From positions 5,197,210-5,261,209 of the forward strand of contig JACAXG010000053.1 of NCBI GenBank assembly GCA_018881555.1: a stretch of 64,000 nt of DNA, read 5' to 3'. The position numbers were made by a program, and so were the translations under genes. Source of the DNA: Amblyornis subalaris. Taxonomy: Eukaryota; Chordata; Aves; Passeriformes; Ptilonorhynchidae. The notes below the pieces were generated by a model. It saw nothing but the letters and a program-made list of their open reading frames with translations, made no database searches and was not told the origin of the DNA. Shown piece by piece: positions 50,701 through 62,700 of the stretch (positions are counted from its first letter, which is position 1; each line of letters starts with the position of its first letter).

Positions 50701-53700
50701 TTGTAAGTCTAATCAAGGACACTATTGAAAATTACGATGCTGTGGATGTTTGTTTTCCCTTTCAGTGCTCGGAGCACATCCTGCTTTGCTTCACTTGGAA
50801 CAAAGTGGCCTGACTGTGTCAGTGACACCACTGAGAAAATTGCATGTACTTAAATATGACTTGAATATTTGCCTTTGATTCAATTAGAAGCATTTCAAAA
50901 ACCCTATCGGTGGAAGTACTTAAATAATCTAATCTTTTTTATGTATCAGTCCTTGCTTAGGTCCTTTTTATGGGATATGCTGTAGGTGTACCAGTAAAGT
51001 TAGAAATGTCTTAAACAATTTGGATTTTATTCTTAATGACTGTGATTTGGAAGATAAAAATTTTGTTCCCTGAAGAGTTAACTGTTCTTCACATTGGCTT
51101 CTTATGTTTGAAATTGTTTGAACATTTTTATGCTTTGAGTTCATGATTTTAATATGCCTGAAACAAAATTCCCCCTGAGATATCACGGTAAAGAGAATAT
51201 TGGATTGTTTTAAATGGTGATTTATTTTTTTTTGAGAGAGGAAGTTAAAGTTAGAGATAAAAANCTTCCTCTCATGCTGCATCTTTTAAAATCTGTAACA
51301 GGTTGAATTTTTGTTTTTAGTTTAAGTATTAATGATGGCACTTGAATAATTTGAGATGGCACTACTTTCTTTTTATATTCAGGAATGGATCCAGCAGAAC
51401 AATATTTTATCAATTGTATTAAGAGATAGTCTTCATCAACCTCAATATGTAGAAAAACTAGAGAAAATTCTCCGGTTTGTCATCAAAGAGAAAGCTCTCA
51501 CTTTGCAGGATCTTGACAACATTTGGGCTGCACAGGTAAATAATTCAACTGCTTGTCTGCTTCTGCACAGGAGGGATCTCGTTGTGTGTCGTGTTGAGAA
51601 GAGAACCTGGGCTGCTTCTGCTCGGTGTTAGACAAAGCTAAAGGAAAAATTGAGATCAAATGGTGTTCTTTTTTTGGGGTCCTGAAGCTCAAAAATGTCA
51701 TCTCAAATGTCACCAGTGGAAGGGGTCAGCTACAGATATGTAAAGTCTAAAGGAGCAGTTCAGACCATGGTGCAGAGATGATCTTTTTTAATAGTAAGGA
51801 AAAGTCAGCATTGAGCAAAGACATGATACATGATAATGTTTTAAAATGCATTAAGAAACATGTATTGCAAATCTCTGAGTTCACCACAGTTGTGTAGGTT
51901 TTCNGGGGCAGAGCATTAGTAAGGCTTACAGTAAGGACTTTTTTAGGAGTTGTTTAACTGCAAATTCTTTCCTTTGTGTTGCAATAATTATTTTTGAAAA
52001 ATTACAAATTTTGCAATATTAACTTTTTTACTTGCATGATTGGTGAGGCTGGGCCTCCTGGCTGTGGGCTACATGAGTTAACACACAGACTGGGCAGCTG
52101 NAGAGACAAAATCATGGAGAATTACTGAGTATACAGAAAACAAAAAAAATTAGGATAGAAACATAAGTAATGGTTAGCGAAACTCTGATTGTACAAGTAA
52201 GTCCTCAGGCCAGTCTTTCAGGTGTGGGAAGGCTAACTCTGGTTTCCAAGACAGAGTTCTGTACTGGTTTGGGCAGAGAGAGAGTTAAATTTCTTCGTAG
52301 TAGCTTATATAGTAACTATGTTATCTCAACCCCTGAGTTTTCTCACTTTCACCCTCCTGGCTCTTCCCCCATCCCAGTGTGGGGTGGAGAGTGAGTGAGC
52401 AGCTCTGTGGTGCTCAGTTGCCAGCTGGGTTATACCATGGCAAGGGTAATACAGGAATTGGGTAGTATTATATCCCTAGTTTACATGTGTTCATGCTGTT
52501 CTGAAACTATAACAGTGTGCCTTAGGTGGACTTCTTTTCAGGTAACATTTAAAACACTTGGGACTGCAGGTGATGCAGTAGAGGACTGACTTGAGATCTC
52601 TGGTGTTGCAAGTAACTTTATCATGCCAAGACTTCAATTCCAGCATGGCAGTAACTGCACAGGCTGAAACTCAATACAGTCTTTTCTCATTATCCCAAAG
52701 TCCTGTTCAGAAAATTTCATCATGTAGCAGAGCAGTACACAGATTACTTGAATTAAGATCTGAGATCATACTGTTAGTTTTCAGCTTGTGGTCTGTAGCT
52801 CTTTCCAGACAACAAGATGTCTGTGGGGCAAAAAAAAGAAAAGACTTTGAGACGTTAGTTTGCTGTTAGTAGGCTTATTTTACCTGTTTTAGAGCCTCAT
52901 TTTAATAAGAGAAGAAAAAAATCTGAAATTTGGGGGAAAAAAGGTCTTCCAAGCAATTACATTGCTCCTAGGGCCTGTAAATGGGGCATGTCGATAAGCT
53001 AGTTTAAGTCAAACTTTCTACCCTTCCAGAAAAATGTGAATAAGTGGTGCAACCCTTAAAAGATAGGGATAGTCCACTCCAACAGCTGAAAAAAAATTTA
53101 GGAATAAATAGAAATAATTTCAGAAGAAATGTTCCATGCTCTTAAATATCCAGCTTGCTCTGCTCACTTCTTATGCTTTCAAGTAAGTGGCTATCACAGT
53201 GGTCTTGCTGTAGTTTTGCCCTGTACTTTTTTGGTGTGAAAGTAACTTATTCAGGTAGATGGTTTCACTGTGGCTTTAGCCATGGAATTAAAATAGACTA
53301 AAAATTAAGAATATCAAAATCTCCTAATACAGACTGATTTGCACCTACTTCACTACTCCCTGTGTACAGTAGTTTTCAGCTCTTATTAAATGACTGCTCC
53401 TAGGAGCAGCTGAGGCATGAAATTCAGTAGTGAGGAGTTGATTTACTGTGTGGCTTTATATAACAGGCTATTTTAGCTCGGCCTCAGTGCAGCAGTGGGG
53501 AGGTTTTGCTTTCAGACTCAAACATTTGTGTTGCTGCCTGGGTTTAGAGGGTGAGCATGCACCTGAGACTCTTAGTATTATTAAAAGTAATACAGTCATG
53601 CTGGTTTTGCCTTTAGAAGGCAACCTAAGTTTCAGTTTTTTGAAGTGTTTTCACGTGTTACAAAGCCAGTACTCAAAATACAGAAGTGTATCTGACTTAA

Positions 53701-56700
53701 GGAACAATGCTGGAAGTCTCTCAAGGCAAGCATTAAGTTGCATCCTCTGGAGTTGCAGGGAAAGATCCAGCTGGAGAAGACACAAAATGGCAGAGGTTGA
53801 GGTCTCGTGACTTCATGTTTTGGAGTACTTAATTGGAACTTTACAGACATTTCCCTGTTTCTGCACAGCAAGCTGGCAGGTCACACACCAGGTTCCTTAC
53901 CTTCTCTCACTGTCTGGTACTGCTTCCTCAGCCTCATCTGTGCTTAGGGACATCCCTGTGTCTGTTGAAAACCTCCCAAAACAAGATTGTTACATGCCTC
54001 ATTCTTACTCTCCTTGCTTCCCCCAGGAGTTGTCCATACTTCTCCTTTTATTTAATGTATTGTAAGCACTCTTTCTGCCCTGCAGGCTGTTAGTTTTTCT
54101 TTCTATCCAGGAAACACTCTGGTAAGAGGAAAAAAATTACATGGTATTTTCCAAAGTCAAGTGGAATAAGGGGTTTAGTAATTCCCCCTCTTGTAATCTG
54201 ACCCATAACATGAAAACGTACGTTACTATTTAAAATCACTTTTTTAAAAACAAAAATTTATGGCACATTGTAAAGAGTTTAGGGCACAGCATGTAACAAA
54301 ACTATTAGTCTGGTTTTGGTTTTTAAGTGAATTACTGATGCAAGCTTTTAGAAGGAATTGAATTTCAAAATTGCTTATACATGTATTTTTAATAGTGNAC
54401 AAGATTAATTACATCAGAATGTGTGTTCTAGGTATTTTTTTTGCATTTTTTATTCCTCGCTTACAGGAAAATTTTCTACAGTAAATCAGCTATTGATTCA
54501 CATGGTCCAGATTTGTTGGGTTTGAGTGCAGATGTGAAATACAGGATGAATTTTCCAGCCTGGGCTGGAAGAAAATTTTCTTAATGGAAGTACCTCTTTT
54601 CCCCGTATTGTCTTCCTCCTTAAATGTCAAAATCATGATGTACATCAAANTCTCAGTTAAAACTGTGTCTGCTGTAAAACTCAACATCTTGTCCTTAGTT
54701 GTTTCATTGCTAGATTTGTAAGTTTAAAAGCTGCTGGACTTTAAAACGTTGTCTGCCAACAAGCTGTTTGTAAGAGAAGGCTTTAGTTGTCCATGAACCC
54801 GCTAAGACAAGGGAGGTACTTCAGCCTGAGAAACTATGTGGAAATTCTAAAAATTGGTTTACAGCTTAAAACTCCTCAGTGAAATTCAGAAGTGGATTTT
54901 GAGTAATTTCTTGTTAAAAAAACAAACCACAAAAGCCCATGCGAAACAACATTAAATTAAAGTACCAGTTTGTAAATTAAAATACCCTTTTAGACTTTAT
55001 TGTCCACTGTCCCAGCTTGATTTTCAAGCAGCAACAACAACAAAAAATATTGTGACGCTGCAGTATTTATATTCTGAATAAATACTTGTGTGTGCACACA
55101 CACAGCACACTGCAATACTTACAAGGGAAAGCTAAATATTGTGGATTGCCAGTGAAGTAAGTATTCAGTTTCCTGTGCTGCTCCCACAGCATCAGCTTTT
55201 CTTGGTGGCCACCTCTAACAGTCTTCCTGTAAAAATTATGTGGAATGTTTTGCTGCTTGACTTAATATGAATTGATGGTGGATTCTTTTTTTTCTTCCTG
55301 ACAGGCAGGAAAACATGAAGCCATTGTAAAAAATGTACATGATCTCCTCGCAAAATTAGCTTGGGATTTCTCTCCTGAACAGCTTGATCACTTGTTTGAT
55401 TGTTTTAAGGTAATTACATGTTTGACTGCATTCAGGAAATGAATTGTGACGTTGTGTGGAAATTTGTGGCTTTTTCAGTGTCTCACTTTTTACTTATTTT
55501 AGATTCACTCAGTTTCTGTGTGTTAAAAGACTTCTTAATGTGCAGCAACAGTCTGATATTTAATTCTAAAAAGGCTATTCTTTAATGATCACTCCTGGTC
55601 AGGTTTTTGGTTTACTTCCTATCTATCAGAGGCTGCTTATGTTTGTTTAGTAGACAGTTTTGTTTTCTGGTTTGAACACGTTGGGGTAATGCAGGTCTGT
55701 TGAAGCCCGTAGTATTAAAGTTATATTTAGCAGTCTTAGGAATACAGAATTTTCCAAATAAAATAAGTTATTTATTTTAAATACCTTTTTGCATTTGTTC
55801 CAAATTAATAAGTGTTGGTGATTTAGTAAATTATGTTTTTCTCCTGGCATTAGAGAAGGTTTTGTCAGGTTTACTGGTCAGTGCTACTTTTGATCTTTTA
55901 AGTAGAGATCAAGGACTTCCATTCCCCGCTCCCCCAACTTCCTCTTTATCGTGTAATAACTTTTCTCTGTTTAGCTTACATGCAAAATGAAACAGTCTCA
56001 GGAAGATAAAGTTGAATGTTTATAAACACATAGTGATTTGTTTGAAATGGCAAAACAACTTGTTTCTGAAAGTTTATGTTACTCACTGGCTTTTATGTGT
56101 AACTTCTAACATTTGCAGCTTCCAGTAGCGATGCTCTCCAGCTTGTTTTACTGTTTCACTTTCAGGACAGGATCTGCTGTACTGGAAAATGCAAGCCAGC
56201 TTTGTAGACTCTGTTTTCTGTTTTTAGATAAATGCACCATAGTCATATTTTGGCTTATTTGCAATTTGTGCTCTGTTTAATGTGGTCCTGTAGTTTGGTA
56301 AATGTGGGTCTAATCTTCTATAGTTCAGATACTGAACTCAGTGCTCAGAATTTCTGTGTGTAAACAGTTGTGTCTGACCTTGAGAGATGGATATAAAGTG
56401 ATATTATATTGAAAACTTACTCAGGAAAAGCTTCATTTAATGTAGAGGATGTGTGTTTCACTCAGATTCAGAGGCACAAGTGATACTAAAATTTTAGTTA
56501 TGTAGCGATTATAAGTTATTTAAGAAATTTTTTAAGTATAAGCACAGGAGTTTTGTGAAGGTGTTTGAAAGAAGCAGCTGAGTCCACTCTGACTGTAGGT
56601 GAACTTGTCAGTGGTAATGTTAACTTTAAATTTTGGATGTGATCTTTAAACAAAGAGCTGCCCTTTTTTTAAGCCTCAAGTTGAATACACTTTAGTTGTA

Positions 56701-59700
56701 AACACTAGCAGAGCTCTTCAGTTGTGTCTGGNTTATGTATTGCTCTAATTTGCTATTTATTATTAATGATAGAAATGAATGTGAAAGTTCTTTATGAAGT
56801 TGCATCACTTCGTTTCATCGTTTGTTACTGGTGCAGGTTATGTGTGGAATTTAAAAAAAAAACTTATAATATTTTTTAAAATTATTTTCTTAGGCAAGTT
56901 GGACGAATGCAAGCAAGAAACAGCGTGAGAAACTGCTGGAGTTAATTCGTCGCCTTGCAGAGGATGACAAGGATGGTGTGATGGCACACAAAGTGCTGAA
57001 CCTTTTGTGGAATTTGGCTCACAGTGATGATGTGCCAGTTGATATCATGGACCAGGCTCTTAGTGCCCATATTAAAATCTTAGATTACAGCTGTTCACAG
57101 GTGGGTAATCCACTATGTTCTGCGGTGAAATCGGTCACTGAGGTTCCTTCCATTCCCCATGAAAAATTCAAGATATTTGGTAATTTAACAGAAGTGTTAC
57201 TTACATAAATTTGTTCTACTGACATCCTGGTACTTCTAAAATGTTACAGGACGTGTTTTAATTAACAGTTTGTGCTTTAATTGGAGAGCGTGAAATGCAT
57301 CAGTTTGCCTGTCTTGTTGCAGTTGGTGACATACTGTAATGAGCACACTGGACGAACTGGAAAAGAACCCTACCAAAATAAATAGGGAGAAAGGAAAAGC
57401 AGCCCCCCCGTTGCTTTTTCCCAAACTCAGTTAGGCTAATTTGTTTCAGTGGGTTTCGGGTTTTGGGGGTTATTTTGCCAGGAAATCCTTATCTGTCTTG
57501 TATAATATTAGAAAGGACCTAGCAAGATCCTTTTCAAACTGTTAGACACTCTCCTTCCTCACCCAAACTTCTCTGGAAGTCTGCCAGAGTAGTAATTCAT
57601 TATGGTTTGAAATGAATCCATTATCTGTCTTGTTAAGTTAAGAAACAGTTTCTCATTGTTTCTGGATATTTTATAACAGTGAGTAGAAATAAATGAAAGA
57701 AGAGAGAGCAAATTATTTAAACACTTCTTAAATAAGTACCGAGTGCTTGAAGGCAGGGAGTTTGTAACACACTGGTGGCTTCTGCAGCATTTGGTGCTGC
57801 TCAGNTACTTTCCTTGTGCTTTTATGCTTCAGAACTGAGGTGATCTTGTATTTGTTTGACTTTCTATGTTCTATCTTGGAAACAAGGAAAGGGAATTNTG
57901 GTAACTCTGCAGGATACTTGATTTTGATTGTAAACTGCTGTTCTTTAAGGATCGAGATACACAAAAGATCCAGTGGATAGATCGTTTTATAGAAGAACTT
58001 CGCACAAATGACAAATGGGTCATTCCTGCACTGAAACAAATTAGAGAAATTTGCAGTTTGTTTGGTGAAGCACCGCAGAACTTGAGGTAAGAACGGAATT
58101 CAAATAAAGTTTTGTTTGTTAAAAGTTGGATGGGTTGTAATGAGGCAAATTTAAATTTTTTTTTTTTTACAAGAGGCTGGGAAAGTCTGGATAAAACCAT
58201 GACCTGTATTGGAAGATGTACTTGAGTTTGTTTTGGTGTGTATAAATAGTGTCTAAAAATTCAGACAGCTGTGTTCAGTAGGAGAGCATTAACTGCTTCT
58301 TAAAATACGATTTTATTAGTTTTTATAATAGTAGTCTAGTGGAAAATNCGAGTTTCTTTCTCAGTTATTCATGGACTTCCCTGCCTAACAATGGAATTAG
58401 CTTACAAAGGATAAGTATGTTTTACATGCCTGTATGGATGTATGCACACACATGCACACACAAACAGACCCACCCATCTCTGTTCTTTGATGAGAAATTC
58501 ATCCAGGTCGTCTTGTTCATATGCGTGAAATCAAAGGTGACTTTATGNTCTGGGAGAAATTCTCTACTGATTTTCTCTCCTGAACGGAATACATTAGAAA
58601 TGTGTGGGATTNGTTTCTTGGGGTGAGGGGGTTTGCTTGTTTTGTGGGGAGTTGATTTGATGTTTGTTTTTAAAAGGGAGAAATAATGAAAAGCCATTGT
58701 CAGCTTGGACTTATTAAAGCATATATGCGTGTTTTAATCGTTGTAGATGTCTTCTCACTAAGAAATACCTGGGACTCTCTGCCCCAACAGTATTTGCATT
58801 CACATGAGAGTTTCTACGAACTTCTGAAAAATACTGTTTGCTTATCAGTGTTGTGCAATTGCTTTGTTTTAATTCTTCTAAGCAGATAAACTATTCAAAT
58901 CATTGTTGCTATTACAGTTGGCTCACAAGAAGGATCAAATCAGGGAAAGTTTGAGGAAAATAAGCCACAGTTTGCACAACTCTATCTTCTGACTGATACA
59001 ATTTTCAGGAGCTGTGATAATGTTGCATTCCTGGCTTTTGGAGTTTGCTTTCTTCATTTAGTTTGCAACATTTCTCAATTTTTTATTATATTTTAATCCC
59101 TTACAGTTTTACATTAATGATTGTTTGAGGTTTATCCAACAAGGTCACAAAGTTCCTTGCTAGTTACCAGAAAAGTCCGTTTTCTGTGTCTTGGAATCCT
59201 TAACCTTTTTCATGCTGTAAGATCCAGGCAAATCAAGCTACCTGGTTATTCAAAGTAATTCAGTTAGTTCAAGTTGCATACTTCCAGCACAATGCCTTAA
59301 CAAAGATGCTTTGCTTTAAGTAATTATTGAAGCAGAGCTCATTCAAGGCACTGATTTAGGTTTCTGCTCTGAAGTAATCTTGGGAGGAATCAAACGTTTG
59401 ATTGTGGAAGTTTAGGTTTCCTGTATGGTCTGTGTACAGTTACATGGCTTGGATGGCTCTCCTCTTTTTTTTTTATCAGACCATCTCTTCCTGAGATTTC
59501 AGGGCAGTCTGCATTGTAGTATATAACAGCACCTCGTTTTTATGCAGAATTTGAAATCAAAAAAGTAAACTTTGAATTGCAAGTTTTAATTAAGGGACTT
59601 ACAAAGACCTCTTCCTGTGGAGAATCCTTTGTCAGCAAGATACTGCTGAGGGAGTTGTTTTAGCCAGGTGGTATTACTGCACAGGTGACTAGGAAACCTG

Positions 59701-62700
59701 CTGAGTGAAAGCATCATTTTGAAATAATCAGGGACTTTCCAGTCCTCTGAATTTTCTAATAACTCTTAATGTTGATACAGTTTGGAAACTGTAATGCATG
59801 CACGCAATACCTGTTCCTATCTTACCTTATTTGACTTAAAACTTTAATGTCTAGCATCCTTGTAGAATTTGGAGCAAAAATAGGCCCAAACTGGTGTTTG
59901 TGGCAACTGTCTCAAAAATATGTCACAGAGCACATATTCTTTATGCTACTCTTTTGAGTTGATTTAGCTGATGGGCACTGGCAATGAAAAGTTCAGTCCA
60001 GAACAGCAAACACTGCTGATTCTTGGCAAAAATATGTATAAACTACCTTATGCCATTGGCACTGGAGAAATTCTTTTGAGGGGGAGGTTTTAATTGTTGC
60101 TAGTTATTCATGCAGTTGAACAAAGTGATGAGTTGATTATACAATTGCTGTGACAAAATTTAGCTCCCTGACCACAAAGAAATGCTACATGCATCAGGAA
60201 GTTCAGCTTAAGCAGAATTGCAACAGAAAACAATTTTTATGGAAGTACAAGGACTCTTATGGGTGCAAGGATGCTTATTAATACTAAGAAATAATCAACT
60301 TTATTACTCAAAATACTGAGCTTTAGTGTACACATGATGAATAATCCTAATTCTGTCAGTGTTGGCTGATGGAGGTAGAGCCTCCTGTAGACTAATAGCA
60401 AGAGCTTAAGTTTGACCTGTATCTACCTGAGCAGCAGATCAGCCTCTTAAATTACTTGCCCAGAAGAATTAACTGAGAGTTTAGGGCTTTCATTAGTGCT
60501 TTAAGCCAACAATGGTGCTTCAAGTCACTTTCTAGCCTAAGTAGTAGAATTTGCTGGGATTGATCACTGCTATTTGGATTTTTAATCCAAATAGTCTCCA
60601 CTGCTTTGGTATTACATAGCATTTGTTCAGTTAGCACAAGAACTGTCATCTTCAAAAGCTGAATTACATGTGTAGTATTATGCTGGGTGAGTTCTATGTG
60701 CAGATAAATAATTCTTATTAATCCATTCAAATTAAGTTGTTTGGAATTTTGGCATTTTGCCAATATTTTTCTAGCAAATAAGCATTCTAGCTATGAAATG
60801 TCCTTTTTCATAATCCGAAGTACTTCGTCACCTGTTTCAAAATGCTATTTTTTCTTTTTATACATTGGCTTTTGATATCCATTTTGACATGTTTAGTAGA
60901 AACACAATGAAAATACGAGTTCTACTAACTTCAATTTTTCACACTCCTGAGTTATTACACATTAATGACTGTGCAGTAACTAATGCATAATAATATTAAA
61001 GGTTAAGTGATTGTGAACCAATGGCAACATCATATAATCTAACCTTAGATGCTTGAGGAAGATTTTAGTTGCATGTGGAATTTGCTTTAATACTAGAAAA
61101 CATGCTAGAAGCTCTTGTCAGATCAGCTGTCTTTCCTGTGCCTAAAGACAATCATTTTGCCTTTGAGTCCATCCTAGCAGTGGATCAAAATAACATCTCA
61201 AGTGTTTCCCACAATCACTGTGTAACAACTCACAACTCATAGCTCCTAACTCTAGTTATTTCAATTACTAAGCTTTTAGAAGTAGTTGCTAATCAAGATA
61301 AACCTGTGTGCAAATTCACTGTTTGTGCATGTGGTTGAGAAAGGAGAGAAGTAAAAAATATCTTAACATGGAACATTGTAGTCTTGTGCTGATAAAGCTT
61401 TGGTCTTGCTGTACTGTGTGAGATTGATACAAATGCACAATATTATGAGTGTAAATATACACTTCAGTATCCTGATTCCACAAAACACCCCATCTTGCTT
61501 GTGTTTCTTCCTTTAGTTGTTTGTATTTCCCAAATAGTCAGCATTCTTATTTACTGTTACCCTTTGTGAATGCAATACCTGTCTAGAGGTAACATCTTGG
61601 GTAGCCACTAAAATAGACATCCAGTCTTTTGCGGGATTTGCTGCTTGTTTATTCTGAGTAAGGAGGTTCATGGAGATGGAATGAAATATAATTGGAAAGT
61701 TTCTGAAAGTGAAAACAAAGAATGTTCTCTCTGAGTATATGAAGTCCCGGATGTTTTCTCTTTTTGTGCTACTATCCATTTTGTTTTCTTTCTCACAAAT
61801 GTCTGGGTCTTTGGTTTGGTTTTTTTTTAAACACAATTTTTGTTTTAAGTGCCCCTTTCAAACTATTTTAGAACATTCTGCATCTTACAAAATTTAATCT
61901 TCTGAAAACCACGATGCTTAGCAGGCCAAATTCTGTTGGTTGCAGATAAAATTATTGGCAGTGTATTGATGGTCTCTGTCTTTTAAACTCAGATTGACAC
62001 TGATCTTTGGTCCAATGAATCAATTTATCTGCTGCTGTTACATCTACAGTGAAATGTAGTTATCAGCTACAAAATCATTGTCTGCTGATGCTGGAACTGG
62101 GATTTCTTGCCTTCCCCACTGTTGTCTAAAGGTGTGGCAGTACTGTAGAGTGCTGTAGGCCATGTAGTATGGAGACCCTGTTTCCTAGGAAGGATGAGAA
62201 TTCCTACCTGTAATGCATTCAGATAGTTATGGGGTCTGCTCTTTTAGGTGTTGAAGCAAAGGAGAACAATTCTGAAATGACATTTTTATTTCTTCAGGGC
62301 AGGATCAGCTGAGTGGCAATGAGGAATTCTGCTCTTCCAACACCCACTTGTTTTCTTTTTTTCTCTGTTTGCCATGGAAGAGCAGTGCTAGTTTGCCTTG
62401 TTTATGCAATCAAGATCAGTGCTCTGATCTACAGCTACAGCAATTGAGACATTTTGAGAGTGTTCTGCAGAGGTGATGAGTCCCTAAGCTCTAGAATTTG
62501 ATAGTGTTCGTGGCATGTGGGTCTTGGACGCAAGCTCTGTATTTTCTTCTGCAGTTTACTTTTGTAGTCTAAATATGTCTAGTGTTGTTTAAGAGCAGCA
62601 TTTTTGATCAGGTCTTCATAAAAGACTTAACTTATAATCTGATTATTTATTTGGGATGTTTCTTTCCTTGAACTGTCTGGGATTTGTTAGGCTGTATGCT

